A stretch of DNA of 64,000 nucleotides from Diaminobutyricimonas sp. LJ205 (GCF_009755725.1 NZ_CP046619.1:744001-808000); one strand, 5' to 3'; positions 1 to 10,833 are shown, counted from the stretch's first letter. Numbers and translations are program-made. The notes: generated by a model from the letters alone, not told the origin.

Positions 1-960
1 GCCGGGGCCATGGAGTACACCACCATCGTCGCCTCGCCCGCGTCTGACGCGGCCGGCTTCAAATACCTCGCGCCGTACACCGGTTCGGCCATCGGCCAGC
101 ACTGGATGTACCAGGGCAAGCACGTGCTCATCGTCTTCGATGACCTGTCGAAGCAGGCTGAGGCCTACCGTGCCGTGTCGCTGCTGCTGCGTCGTCCGCC
201 GGGGCGTGAAGCCTACCCCGGTGACGTCTTCTACCTGCACTCGCGCCTGCTGGAGCGTTGCGCAAAGCTGTCCGACGAGCTGGGCGCAGGCTCGATGACC
301 GGTCTTCCGATCATCGAGACCAAGGCGAACGATGTCTCGGCGTACATCCCGACCAACGTGATCTCGATCACCGACGGCCAGATCTTCCTGCAGTCCGACC
401 TCTTCAACGCCAACCAGCGTCCCGCGGTCGACGTCGGAATCTCGGTGTCGCGCGTCGGTGGTGACGCCCAGGTCAAGTCGATCAAGAAGGTCTCTGGAAC
501 GCTCAAGCTCGAGCTCGCCCAGTACCGCTCGCTCGAGGCGTTCGCGATGTTCGCATCCGACCTGGATGCTGCGTCGAAGCGTCAGCTCGCCCGCGGTGCC
601 CGCCTGACCGAGCTGCTCAAGCAGCCGCAGTACTCGCCGTACCCGGTCGAGGACCAGGTCGTCTCGATCTGGGCAGGCACGAACGGCAAGCTCGACGAGG
701 TTCCGGTCGAAGACATCCTGCGCTTCGAACGCGAGCTGCTCGACTACCTGGGTCGCAACACCCAGGTTCTCACCACGCTGCGCGACACGAACGTGCTCGA
801 CGACGACACCGTGGCGACCCTCGACAGCGAGATCGACAAGTTCAAGCTCGAATTCCAGACAGGCGAGGGCAAGCCGCTCCTGTCGGTCGGACGCGAAGAG
901 TTCGAAGAGCTCGCCGCTGAAGAAGTCGACCAGGAGAAGATCGTCAAGGGTCGTCGCTAA
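1..960 (+). CDS. atpA: ATP synthase F1 subunit alpha, C-terminal part (5' end outside window)
   Basis: The reading frame is open from base 1 and gives the last 319 residues, so the start and the Walker A motif lie upstream of the window. F1 alpha forms the alpha3beta3 hexamer that makes ATP in the cytoplasm from the proton gradient. Visible motifs are the Walker B-like IVFDDLSKQ, the [21 protein letters not shown] stretch, and [10 protein letters not shown], which holds the arginine finger acting on the beta-subunit catalytic site. A C-terminal helical domain follows. It heads an alpha-gamma-beta-epsilon gene order on the same strand. Identification is secure. Confidence 0.98.
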   Translation, partial: AGAMEYTTIVASPASDAAGFKYLAPYTGSAIGQHWMYQGKHVLIVFDDLSKQAEAYRAVSLLLRRPPGREAYPGDVFYLHSRLLERCAKLSDELGAGSMTGLPIIETKANDVSAYIPTNVISITDGQIFLQSDLFNANQRPAVDVGISVSRVGGDAQVKSIKKVSGTLKLELAQYRSLEAFAMFASDLDAASKRQLARGARLTELLKQPQYSPYPVEDQVVSIWAGTNGKLDEVPVEDILRFERELLDYLGRNTQVLTTLRDTNVLDDDTVATLDSEIDKFKLEFQTGEGKPLLSVGREEFEELAAEEVDQEKIVKGRR

Positions 961-979
961 GACCGACCCCCATGGCCAG

Positions 980-1025
980 CTCGCTGGTCGAGCCTTGGCG
1001 GAAAACGTCAAGCTCGACCAGCGAG
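980..1025. repeat. 14-bp perfect inverted repeat between atpA and atpG
   Basis: Arms at 980-993 and 1012-1025 (CTCGCTGGTCGAGC and its exact complement) can form a hairpin with an 18-nt loop. The arms carry the GCTCGACCAGCG core that recurs in several other intergenic regions here, so this is a paired copy of a dispersed repeat, inside the ATP synthase operon. It has no T-run, so it is more likely an mRNA-stability or mobile palindrome than a terminator. Confidence 0.75.
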
Positions 1026-1061
1026 AATGTCCGACGGATACCTAGGAAAAGAAAGAGACAC

Positions 1062-3444
<2,383 letters not shown>

Positions 3445-3446
3445 GC

Positions 3447-3707
3447 ATGGCCGAGCTCAAGGTGAGCGTCGTCTCGGCTGACCGTGAGGTCTGGTCGGGC
3501 CAGGCGAAGCAGATCATCGCCCGCACCACTGAGGGTGAGATCGGTATTCTGCCTGGTCACGAACCGATCCTCGCGATCCTCGCCGAGGGTGACGTGCGCG
3601 TGACCACGACCGCTGGTGACGTGGTGACGGCGAAGGCGGATGGCGGATTCCTTTCCGTCGAGCACGACACCGTTACCCTTCTCGCTGGCGCTGCCCACTT
3701 GGTCTGA
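3447..3707 (+). CDS. atpC: ATP synthase F1 subunit epsilon (short form)
   Basis: An 86-residue epsilon subunit that links the rotor stalk to the c-ring. It starts at ATG 3447, two bases after the atpD stop, with the AAGGAGAACGG at the atpD end serving as ribosome site. Only the N-terminal beta-sandwich is present (MAELKVSVVSADREVW, EGEIGILPGHEPILAIL). The C-terminal two-helix hairpin found in E. coli epsilon, which inhibits ATP hydrolysis, is missing. Short forms of this kind are known in some actinobacteria. It is the last gene of the operon. Confidence 0.95.
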   Translation: MAELKVSVVSADREVWSGQAKQIIARTTEGEIGILPGHEPILAILAEGDVRVTTTAGDVVTAKADGGFLSVEHDTVTLLAGAAHLV

Positions 3708-3728
3708 GCCAGTAGCTGAACATCACAT

Positions 3729-3758
3729 AGCCCCGGGAGCCGCGCTCCCGGGGCTTTG
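3729..3758 (+). terminator. Rho-independent terminator of the atp operon
   Basis: A perfect 11-bp GC-rich stem (AGCCCCGGGAG, 729-739 of this kilobase, pairing with 745-755) with a 5-nt loop is followed by TTTGTCGTTT. It starts 21 bases after the atpC stop codon, where the operon is expected to end. Confidence 0.9.
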
Positions 3759-3782
3759 TCGTTTCACCAACCAGCAGGGGAT

Positions 3783-3788
3783 TAGGCT
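3783..3788 (+). promoter_or_regulatory. -10 element for a leaderless yaaA transcript
   Basis: TAGGCT lies exactly 6 bases before the GTG start at 3795, and no purine-rich ribosome site precedes that GTG. In actinobacteria a TANNNT hexamer 6-7 bases before the start codon is the usual signature of a leaderless mRNA. No convincing -35 hexamer is visible. Confidence 0.45.
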
Positions 3789-3794
3789 CGTTCG

Positions 3795-4544
3795 GTGCTT
3801 GTTCTGCTTCCTCCGTCTGAAACCAAACGCGACGGCGGAGCGGACGGCAGTTCACTCCGGCTCGATGCGCTGCGGTTCCCCGAACTGCAGGCGATCCGCA
3901 CCGAAGCGCTTGAGGGCCTCCGCACACTCTCGGCGGATCGCGAGGCCAGCATCCGCGCACTGAAACTCGGCCGCACCCAGCACGACGAGGTCGACCGTAA
4001 CCGTGCCGTCGACTCCTCGCCGCTGCTTCCCGCGGTCGACCGCTACACGGGAGTGCTCTACGACGCACTGGATGCCCCGAGCCTGTCACCCCGGGCGCGA
4101 GTATTCGCCAGCGAGCACCTGGTCATCCACTCAGCACTGTTCGGCCCGATCGGCGCCCTTGACCCGATCCCGGCGTACCGGATGTCGCACGACTCCAAGT
4201 TGCCCGGGTTGAGTCTCAAGCGGCACTGGTCCGCCCTAGTCGCCGAAGCGCTGCACACGGCCGTGGACACCAATCCGCTCGTGCTCGACCTGCGCTCCGA
4301 GGCGTACGTGCACCTGGGGCCGGCGCCAGCTGGATCCTGGTTCGTCCGGGTGGTCTCCGAAGGGCCAGATGGCACCCGTCGGGCGCTCAATCACTTCAAC
4401 AAGAAGGGCAAGGGCGAGTTCGTGCGCGCCCTGCTCAGCGCCGCGATCGATCACCAGAGTCTCGATTCGCTGCAGGAGTGGGCGGAGGCCGCAGGCATCC
4501 GGCTGGCGCCCGGGGCGGCGGGCGAGCTCGAGCTCGTCGTCTAA
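3795..4544 (+). CDS. yaaA: YaaA family peroxide-stress protein
   Basis: A 249-residue protein of the YaaA/DUF328 family. In E. coli, YaaA limits intracellular free iron and so reduces Fenton damage under peroxide stress; the family fold binds DNA. Family signatures seen are the N-terminal LLPPSETK, YTGVLYDAL, SALFGPIGALDPIPAYRMSH and the C-terminal FNKKGKGEFVRAL. The GTG at 3795 puts LLPPSETK at residues 3-10, as is normal. It is a single gene after the atp terminator with its own probable promoter. Confidence 0.9.
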   Translation: MLVLLPPSETKRDGGADGSSLRLDALRFPELQAIRTEALEGLRTLSADREASIRALKLGRTQHDEVDRNRAVDSSPLLPAVDRYTGVLYDALDAPSLSPRARVFASEHLVIHSALFGPIGALDPIPAYRMSHDSKLPGLSLKRHWSALVAEALHTAVDTNPLVLDLRSEAYVHLGPAPAGSWFVRVVSEGPDGTRRALNHFNKKGKGEFVRALLSAAIDHQSLDSLQEWAEAAGIRLAPGAAGELELVV

Positions 4545-4554
4545 ACGGCCGGCT

Positions 4555-4617
4555 GGGCTCAACGCTCACTGCGCCGGACTCAACGTTCACGGCGCCGGGC
4601 TCAACGCTTACGGCGCC
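4555..4617. repeat. Three tandem 21-bp units
   Basis: Three head-to-tail units at 4555-4575, 4576-4596 and 4597-4617 share the pattern GGGCTCAACG-Y-T-Y-A-C-G-GCGCC with only a few substitutions each. The array begins 10 bases after the yaaA stop codon and lies between convergent yaaA and ogt. Confidence 0.8.
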
Positions 4618-4672
4618 GAGTGCTGCCGGGGCGGCGGTCATCCGGCGGAGGCCAGCTCGTCACCGGCCGCGG

Positions 4673-5236
4673 TCACATCTTCACTGGCGTGGCCGCGTCT
4701 TCACCCGCCGACGTGAGCGCGCTGACCTTGTAATGGATGCGTTCGTGCTCGAGCAGCCACAGTTTGGTGGCCACCCCGCTGCCCTGGCTGTACCCGGTAA
4801 CCATCCGTCCCGCGCCCAGTACCCGGTGACACGGAACGATGAGCGGGATCGGGTTGGCGGCGACCGCCGCCCCCACGGCCCGTCCGGCGGCCGCATGTCC
4901 GATAGCGGCGGCGATCGCACCGTAGGAAGTCACCTGTCCGCACTTGACCGACTGGAGCTTGTGCCAGACCGCCTTCTGGAACGGAGTGCCGCCCAGCTCG
5001 ACAGGAAGGGTGAACGCCCGACGCGAGCCGATCAAGTACTCCGAGACCTGCCGAGCGGCGCGATCGATCAGCCGATTCCCGCATTCGTCGAGGTGGTCAT
5101 GCGGCAGGGTGTGATCCCTCTCGATCGACAGCGAGGTGATGTAGTCGCCGTTGGCGGTGAGCTCCACCCGGCCGAGTGGGCTGTCGAGGCGGCGGAGGAA
5201 GGCTGGAGGGGCTGGTGGGCTGAGTGACTCTGTCAT
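4673..5236 (-). CDS. ogt: Methylated-DNA--[protein]-cysteine S-methyltransferase
   Basis: A 187-residue suicide repair protein that removes O6-alkyl groups from guanine onto its own cysteine. The active-site PCHR motif is at 135-138 (Cys136). The DNA-binding helix region YGAIAAAIGHAAAGRAVGAAVAANP, with the arginine finger near 119, and the C-terminal LWLLEHE are present. The ATG at 5236 gives the N-terminal domain (RLDSPLGRVEL) its normal length; longer in-frame extensions run into the divergent aldo/keto reductase promoter region. Transcribed away from that gene. Confidence 0.93.
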   Translation of the reverse strand: MTESLSPPAPPAFLRRLDSPLGRVELTANGDYITSLSIERDHTLPHDHLDECGNRLIDRAARQVSEYLIGSRRAFTLPVELGGTPFQKAVWHKLQSVKCGQVTSYGAIAAAIGHAAAGRAVGAAVAANPIPLIVPCHRVLGAGRMVTGYSQGSGVATKLWLLEHERIHYKVSALTSAGEDAATPVKM

Positions 5237-5332
5237 GCGCGAGACGGTAGCCGCGGCATCCGGCATCGTGGACCTGGCCGGCCTGCCCTTGCGGAAGACG
5301 CGGCCACCCTGCCGGTCGGGGAGGATAGGACG

Positions 5333-6298
5333 GTGACTATCGAATACCGCAACCTTGGCCGCTCCGGCCTCCGTGTCAGCACAGTCGGCCTCGGCTGCAA
5401 CAACTTCGGCCGCCCGGGCACGAAGACCGAGACGCAGGAGGGCACCGACGCCGTCATCCATGCGGCGATCGATGCGGGCGTGACCTTCTTCGACACCGCC
5501 GACATCTACGGCTACGAGTACGGCCGCAGCGAGGCCATGATGGGTCACTCGCTGGCCGGGCGCCGTGACCAGATCGTGCTGGCCACGAAGTTCGGGCACA
5601 CCGACTACGAGTCACCGCTGCTGCACTGGGGTGCGAAGGGATCGCGGAGGTACGTGCGGCAAGCCGTGGAAGGCTCGCTGCGCCGGCTGCAGACCGACTG
5701 GATCGACCTCTACCAGCTGCACACGCCCGATCCACTCACTCCGATCGAAGAGACCCTCCACGCGCTCGACGACCTCATCCGTGAGGGCAAGGTGCGCTAC
5801 ATCGGGCACTCGAACTTCGCCGGCTGGCAACTCGCCGACGCCGAGCTGAAGGCCGAGCTGTACCGGCATCCGAAGTTCGTCTCCGCGCAGAACGAGTACA
5901 GCCTGCTCGCGCGCGACGCCGAACGCGAGGTGCTTCCCGCCGTGAACGAGTACGGACTCGGCTTCCTGCCCTGGTTCCCGCTCTACAACGGCTTGTTCAC
6001 TGGCAAGTTCAGCCGCAGTGGTGGCCCGGCGGACACGCGGATCATGCGACAGCGTCCACACCTGTTCCAGAACGCCCCGTGGGACGCGATCGAGAAGTAC
6101 GAGGCGTTCCTCGCCGAACGCGGGGTGGGCATGCTCGAGGGCACCTTCGGCTGGCTGCTCGCCCAGCCGGGACTTACCAGCGTGATCGCCGGCGCCACCA
6201 CGCCCGAGCAGATTCGCCAGAACGCCGAGGCTGGCACCGCGTGGAAGCCGTCGGCCGACGAGGTCCTGACCATCTCGGAGATCTTCGCCGTCAGCTGA
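5333..6298 (+). CDS. Aldo/keto reductase
   Basis: A 321-residue NADPH-dependent oxidoreductase of the aldo/keto reductase superfamily, close to the YghZ/voltage-gated-channel-beta type. The catalytic tetrad can be traced: FFDTADIYGYEYGRSE supplies Asp and Tyr, LATKFG the Lys and LYQLHTPDP the His. NADP-binding residues lie in the C-terminal GATTPEQIRQNAEA. The GTG start at 5333 follows GAGGATAGGA, a good ribosome site. Divergent from ogt. The substrate cannot be told from sequence. Confidence 0.9.
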   Translation: MTIEYRNLGRSGLRVSTVGLGCNNFGRPGTKTETQEGTDAVIHAAIDAGVTFFDTADIYGYEYGRSEAMMGHSLAGRRDQIVLATKFGHTDYESPLLHWGAKGSRRYVRQAVEGSLRRLQTDWIDLYQLHTPDPLTPIEETLHALDDLIREGKVRYIGHSNFAGWQLADAELKAELYRHPKFVSAQNEYSLLARDAEREVLPAVNEYGLGFLPWFPLYNGLFTGKFSRSGGPADTRIMRQRPHLFQNAPWDAIEKYEAFLAERGVGMLEGTFGWLLAQPGLTSVIAGATTPEQIRQNAEAGTAWKPSADEVLTISEIFAVS

Positions 6299-6299
6299 G

Positions 6300-6377
6300 T
6301 TCTCCACAGGCCGGTTTTTCTCCACAGCGGCCAGCGCGCGCTCGACGGACAGTGAGCGACCGGCGCACGCTGGCCGC
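6300..6377. other. DnaA-box-like pair and start-proximal inverted repeat before the DUF4192 gene
   Basis: TTCTCCACA occurs twice, at 6300-6308 and 6318-6326, one base from the DnaA-box consensus TTNTCCACA as used in high-GC actinobacteria (TTGTCCACA). Next comes a perfect 10-bp inverted repeat, 6327-6336 with 6368-6377 (GCGGCCAGCG and complement). Its right arm touches the ATG at 6378, so a hairpin could hide the start codon. Confidence 0.45.
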
Positions 6378-7580
6378 ATGCCCACAGTCGTCAAAGCACA
6401 ACAACCGCAGGACTTTCTCGCTCTGGTGCCGCAGTTGGCGGGATTCCAGCCCCGCAACAGCGTCGTGCTGGTTGCCTTCCGCGGCAAACGGACCTGCGGC
6501 GCCATGCGGTTCGATCTGCCGAACAGCACATCGCCGAAGGTCCATAAGGCGATGGCGCTCACCATCGTCGGCATGCTCTGCAAGATTCCCGGCGTCGACG
6601 CGTTGGTGCCGGTGGTCTACACCGACGAACTCATCGGCGACGGCCCGGTTGCCCAGCTGGGCTTCGCGCGAGCGCTGATCCGACGCGCCCGCCTGTCCGG
6701 CTTCCAGGTCCGCGATGCGCTCTGTCATGCGGCTGACGGCTGGGCCAGCTACCTCGATCCGGATCTCGCGGTTCGCCCGCTGCGAGAGGTTGCCGAGTCG
6801 CCGGTGAACGATCTCATTGACGCGGAGCTTCCGGATGCCGCGGACGGCGCTCGGCTGCCCGACGCTGACCTCGTGGTGAAAGAGCAGGTCGGTCGAGCAC
6901 TGCGCGACCTGACGCGACGCATCGAACGCTTCGAGGCGGATGTCGAGGCCTATCTCGAGGATCCCGACACCGCGATCGATGACGCCGGGTCAGACCTTGA
7001 TGACAGGGCAGCCGTTCTCGACGACTTTGAGGCGGGCCTCGACGATCCGATGCTGATGTTCGAGGCGGCGCTTCATGCCGGCCCGGAGGCGCTCAACCCG
7101 GCTGCATGCGCGCGACTGCTGTTCTGCGTTCAGCACCCGCCGACCCGCGACGCGGTGATGCTGCAATTCGCGTGGGGCATCAAGATCGGAGAGGCCGTGC
7201 TTGACAGCAACCTCCGTTACGCCTCCGATCACACCGTCGACGAGGTGATCGAAGAGGCCAGCCGCCGGCTGCTCGGTGATGCTCCGCGGCCGGACCCAGG
7301 CCGGATCGAGCAAGCCGTGCACCTGCTCAAGTGGCTCGCCACCGTTGCGCCGCGTGCCGCCCGGCCTGCCCCGCTGGTGATGCTCGCCTGGTTGAACTGG
7401 GCGCTGGGCCGGGGCACGTCAGCCGCCCTGCTCATCGTCCGTGCCCTGGAGATTGACGCCGAATACGGCATGGCCACCCTGCTGCGGCAACTGTTCGCCT
7501 CCGGCCGGCTACCAGAATGGGCGTTCGCCGCCGATGATCAACGCCTCGACCAGGACGAGGATCCACGTGTCGCTCAGTGA
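6378..7580 (+). CDS. DUF4192 domain-containing protein
   Basis: A 400-residue cytoplasmic protein of unknown function. The N-terminal FLALVPQLAGFQPRNSVVLVAFRG is the hallmark of the actinobacterial DUF4192 family. The middle is acidic and helical (RRIERFEADVEAYLEDPD, followed by repeated Asp-rich stretches near 195-225), and the C-terminal half is rich in alpha-helical TPR-like segments (LLKWLATVAPRA, LNWALGRGTSAALLIVRALEID). ATG at 6378 directly follows an inverted repeat. It converges on the oxidoreductase gene with a 4-bp gap. No function can be assigned. Confidence 0.85.
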   Translation: MPTVVKAQQPQDFLALVPQLAGFQPRNSVVLVAFRGKRTCGAMRFDLPNSTSPKVHKAMALTIVGMLCKIPGVDALVPVVYTDELIGDGPVAQLGFARALIRRARLSGFQVRDALCHAADGWASYLDPDLAVRPLREVAESPVNDLIDAELPDAADGARLPDADLVVKEQVGRALRDLTRRIERFEADVEAYLEDPDTAIDDAGSDLDDRAAVLDDFEAGLDDPMLMFEAALHAGPEALNPAACARLLFCVQHPPTRDAVMLQFAWGIKIGEAVLDSNLRYASDHTVDEVIEEASRRLLGDAPRPDPGRIEQAVHLLKWLATVAPRAARPAPLVMLAWLNWALGRGTSAALLIVRALEIDAEYGMATLLRQLFASGRLPEWAFAADDQRLDQDEDPRVAQ

Positions 7581-7584
7581 CCGG

Positions 7585-8913
7585 TCAACGGCGACCGATC
7601 AACGGGCCGATCTCTCGCGCGATGATCGAGGGCCGCCCGCTGAGCCGTTCCTCGACGTCAGCCGCTGCCATTCCGATCAATCCGAGGTTGGCGCCGGCGA
7701 ATCGCAGCGGCTCCGGCTCCCAACGGCGGGAGGCGTGTCCGACCCATGGCAAGCCGGTGAGCTCGGACTCACGGCCGGTGAGCAGGTCGGCGAGGGTGCG
7801 TCCCGCGAGATTCGTGGTGCTCAGTCCGTCGCCGACGTAGCCGCCGGCCCGGCCGATCCCGGTGCGCGGATCGAATCCGACCGATGCATGCCAGTCCCGC
7901 GGGATGCCGAGCGGCCCACCCCAGCGATGGGTGATCTTCGCCGTCTCCGACCCGGGCAGCAGATCGTGGAGCGCCCGACGCAGGTGCTCGAAGACTCTGG
8001 GCACCCGGTCGTAGGCGGCGCTGATGCTGCTGCCCCAGTGGTAGCGCGCGCCGCGTCCACCGAACGCGATACGGTCGTCCGCGGTCCGCTGGCCGTACAC
8101 GAGCAGATGCCGGAAGTCGGTGAAGGTCTGTCCCGGGCCGATGCCGACACTGTCCCAGAAAGATGCCGACAGTGGTTCGGTCGCGAACATGAGCGAGTAG
8201 AGCGGCAGGAGGTCGCGATGACTCTGCCGCAGGCCGGCGCCGTAGCCCTCGGTGGCCAGCACCACCTGCGACGCGGTGACCGTGCCGTGGGTGGTGCGCA
8301 CCGAACCGGGCGTCCAGCCGAGCACCGCCGTCCGCTCGTAGATGGTCGCGCCCCGGTGCTCGATCACCCGGGCAAGACCGCGCACAAGCTTCGCCGGGTG
8401 CAGCCGGGCGCAGTCCGGATTGAACAGGGCCGCATCATCCAGGATGCGGGTCTCGCCGAAGCGCTCCGCCTCAGCCCGCTCTGCAACGGCCCGCCTGCGC
8501 TGGCTGGGGGAGCGCACGAACGCGACCGTGCCGCCCCGGGCGAAGTCGCAGTCGATCCCCTCGGCCGCGGTGACCCGGCCGACTTCACCGACCGTGTCCA
8601 CCATCGCGCGGCGCATCGCCAGGGCTTGCGCATTGCCGTGCCGCCGTTCCAGCGCCGTCGGCGATGCCGGGAACAGGGCCGAGCACCACCCGCCGTTGCG
8701 GCCGGATGCGCCAAAGCCGGCAATCTCCCGTTCGAGCACGACGACCGTCAGGGTCGGGTCGGCGCGCAGCAGGTAGTACGCGGTCCAGAGGCCGGTGAGC
8801 CCGCCGCCGATGATGGCGACATCCGCCGACAGGTTGCCCGGTAGCGAGGGCCTCGGGGTCAGGTCATCGTCAACCGTATCGTGCCAGAACGACAGTTCGC
8901 GGTACCTGTCCAT
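7585..8913 (-). CDS. FAD-dependent oxidoreductase (DAO family, gamma-glutamylputrescine oxidase-like)
   Basis: A 442-residue flavoprotein of the D-amino acid oxidase/glycine oxidase superfamily. The Rossmann motif VAIIGGGLTGLWTAYYL is at about 28-44, with the adenine-contacting VVVLEREIAGFGASGRNGG after it and a C-terminal FAD contact GYVGDGLSTTNLAGRTLADL. The ASGRNGGW pattern is typical of gamma-glutamylputrescine oxidase (PuuB) and related amine oxidases. It is the third gene after lrp and a class III aminotransferase (46-bp gap), which supports oxidation of an amine such as a polyamine derivative; the exact substrate is inferred. Confidence 0.82.
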   Translation of the reverse strand: MDRYRELSFWHDTVDDDLTPRPSLPGNLSADVAIIGGGLTGLWTAYYLLRADPTLTVVVLEREIAGFGASGRNGGWCSALFPASPTALERRHGNAQALAMRRAMVDTVGEVGRVTAAEGIDCDFARGGTVAFVRSPSQRRRAVAERAEAERFGETRILDDAALFNPDCARLHPAKLVRGLARVIEHRGATIYERTAVLGWTPGSVRTTHGTVTASQVVLATEGYGAGLRQSHRDLLPLYSLMFATEPLSASFWDSVGIGPGQTFTDFRHLLVYGQRTADDRIAFGGRGARYHWGSSISAAYDRVPRVFEHLRRALHDLLPGSETAKITHRWGGPLGIPRDWHASVGFDPRTGIGRAGGYVGDGLSTTNLAGRTLADLLTGRESELTGLPWVGHASRRWEPEPLRFAGANLGLIGMAAADVEERLSGRPSIIAREIGPLIGRR

Positions 8914-8959
8914 CGTGGTCGGAGGCCCGTGCTCAGGGGACGGCGTTAGACGACGCCGC

Positions 8960-10360
8960 TCAGAGGTGGCTCCACGCCTCGGAGAGCACCCCGCGCAGGA
9001 TCTGCTCGATCTCGTCGAACTCGGCCGGCCCGCAGGTCAGCGGCGGCGCCAGCTGCACGACCGGGTCGCCGCGGTCATCGGCACGGCAGTACAGCCCGGC
9101 CTCGAACAGCGCGCGTGACAGGAACCCGCGCAGCAGGTGCTCGGACTCTTCGTCGGAGAACGTCTCCCGCGTCGACTTGTCCTTCACCAGTTCGATGCCG
9201 AAGAAATAGCCGTCGCCGCGGACATCCCCGACGATGGGCAGGTCGAGCAGCTTCTCCAGCGTGGAGCGGAAGATCGGCGAGTTCTCGCGAACGCGCTCGT
9301 TCAGCTTCTCCTCCTCGAAGATGTCCAGGTTCGCCAGCGCCACGGCCGACGACACCGGGTGCCCGCCGAAGGTGTACCCGTGGTAGAACGTGGTCTGTCC
9401 ATGCTTGAACGGCTCGTACACGCGGTCCGAGACGATCGTCGCGCCAATCGGCGAGTAACCGCTGGTCATGCCTTTTGCACAGGTGATCATGTCGGGCACA
9501 TAGCCGTAGGTGTCGCACGCAAAGATGTTGCCGAGACGACCGAAGGCACAGATGACCTCGTCGCTGACCAGCAGCACGTCGTACTGGTCGCAGATCTCGC
9601 GCACGCGCTTGAAGTAGCCCGGCGGGGGAGGGAAGCATCCGCCGCTGTTCTGAACCGGCTCCAGGAACACCGCGGCGACCGTCTCCGGGCCCTCGAACAG
9701 GATCATTTCCTCGATCCGGTTGGCGGCCCACAAGCCGAACTCTTCGAGCGACCCGTCGAAACCCATCTCGTGGGCGCGGTAATAGTTCGTGTTCGGCACC
9801 CGGAAGCCGCCGGGCGTGACCGGCTCGAACATTTCCTTCATCGCCGGGATGCCGGTGATCGCCAACGCGCCATGCGGGGTGCCGTGGTAAGCGATGGCCC
9901 TCGAGATCACCTTGTGCTTGGTGGGGCGACCCTGCAGCTTCCAGTAGTACTTCGCCAGCTTGAAGGCGGTCTCCACCGCTTCGCCGCCGCCGGTGGAGAA
10001 GAACACCCGGTTCAGATCGCCAGGGGCGTGGTCGGCGAGCCGGTCGGCCAGCTCGATCGCCGCCGGGTGCGCGTACGACCAGAGCGGGAAGAACGCCAGT
10101 TCCTCGGCCTGCTTCGCGGCGACTTCGGCGAGCCGTTTGCGGCCGTGCCCGGCGTTGACCACGAACAGGCCGCTCAGCCCGTCGAAATAGCGTTTGCCGG
10201 TCGAGTCCCAGATGTGGTGGCCCTTGCCGCGCGTGATGATGGGCACCGGGTGACCGTCCTCGAGCGCCGACTGCCGGGTGAAGTGCATCCAGAGGTGATC
10301 CTTGGCCTTCTGCTGCATCAGGCTGTGATCGGATGTCTCGACGAGTTGTTCGGTCGTCAT
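8960..10360 (-). CDS. Class III aminotransferase (putrescine/diamine--pyruvate transaminase-like)
   Basis: A 466-residue PLP enzyme of the omega-transaminase family. PLP contacts: SPIGATIVSD downstream of the Schiff-base lysine in ITCAKGMTSGYS (about Lys295), VSDEVICAFGR, and FLEPVQNSGGCFPPP. The N-terminal DHLWMHFTRQSAL is seen in SpuC-type putrescine transaminases. ATG 10360 is two bases after the lrp stop, so the two are cotranscribed. With the downstream FAD oxidase it likely forms an amine catabolic operon under Lrp control. Other omega-amine donors are possible. Confidence 0.85.
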   Translation of the reverse strand: MTTEQLVETSDHSLMQQKAKDHLWMHFTRQSALEDGHPVPIITRGKGHHIWDSTGKRYFDGLSGLFVVNAGHGRKRLAEVAAKQAEELAFFPLWSYAHPAAIELADRLADHAPGDLNRVFFSTGGGEAVETAFKLAKYYWKLQGRPTKHKVISRAIAYHGTPHGALAITGIPAMKEMFEPVTPGGFRVPNTNYYRAHEMGFDGSLEEFGLWAANRIEEMILFEGPETVAAVFLEPVQNSGGCFPPPPGYFKRVREICDQYDVLLVSDEVICAFGRLGNIFACDTYGYVPDMITCAKGMTSGYSPIGATIVSDRVYEPFKHGQTTFYHGYTFGGHPVSSAVALANLDIFEEEKLNERVRENSPIFRSTLEKLLDLPIVGDVRGDGYFFGIELVKDKSTRETFSDEESEHLLRGFLSRALFEAGLYCRADDRGDPVVQLAPPLTCGPAEFDEIEQILRGVLSEAWSHL

Positions 10361-10362
10361 GG

Positions 10363-10827
10363 TTATCGCGTTCCCCAGTTGTAGAACTGCTTGTGCAGTC
10401 GGAGGTAGACGAAGGTCTCGGTGGACTGCACGCCATCGAGCGTTCGGATCTGCTTGTTCAGCAGTTCGATGAGGTCGTCGTCGTTCTCACAGACCACCTC
10501 AATGAGCAGGTCGAAGCTGCCTGCGGTCAACACGACATAGTCGACAGCGGGCATCTCCCCGAGCGTTTCGGCAAGCTTTGTGGTGTCGCCAGTGGCCCGG
10601 ATGCCGATCATCGCCTGGCGGTAAAAACCGAGCTGCATCGGGTCGGTGACTGCCACGATCTGCATCACGCCCGCCTCGGTGAGCTTCTGCACTCGTTGCC
10701 GCACCGCCGCTTCGCTCAGCCCGACGGCCTTCCCAATCTCCGCGTAGGACCGGCGCCCGTCCTCCTGCAGCTGCTCGACGATCGCCTTCGAGACGTCGTC
10801 GAGATGATTGGGTTTCCTGGCCGCCAT
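10363..10827 (-). CDS. Lrp/AsnC family transcriptional regulator
   Basis: A 154-residue feast/famine regulator. The N-terminal winged helix-turn-helix (DDVSKAIVEQLQEDGRRSYAEIGKAVGLSEAAVRQRVQKL) is followed by a RAM/ligand-binding domain (ATGDTTKLAETLGEMPAVDYVVLTAGSFDLLIEVVCE). It is the first gene of the operon with the aminotransferase and FAD oxidase and probably controls it in response to an amino acid or amine. The ATG at 10827 sits 6 bases after a -10 element, which suggests a leaderless transcript. Confidence 0.92.
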   Translation of the reverse strand: MAARKPNHLDDVSKAIVEQLQEDGRRSYAEIGKAVGLSEAAVRQRVQKLTEAGVMQIVAVTDPMQLGFYRQAMIGIRATGDTTKLAETLGEMPAVDYVVLTAGSFDLLIEVVCENDDDLIELLNKQIRTLDGVQSTETFVYLRLHKQFYNWGTR

Positions 10828-10833
10828 GCCTCG

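Noticed and set aside
972-1061. Earlier ATG (972) as the start of atpG
   Set aside because: It would add 30 residues translated from the inverted repeat and would displace the conserved N-terminal helix; ATG 1062 has a good ribosome site.
8960-10436. Overlapping long frames opposite and alongside the aminotransferase
   Set aside because: They are Arg/Gly/Ala-rich shadow frames of a real PLP enzyme with clear motifs and have no signatures of their own.
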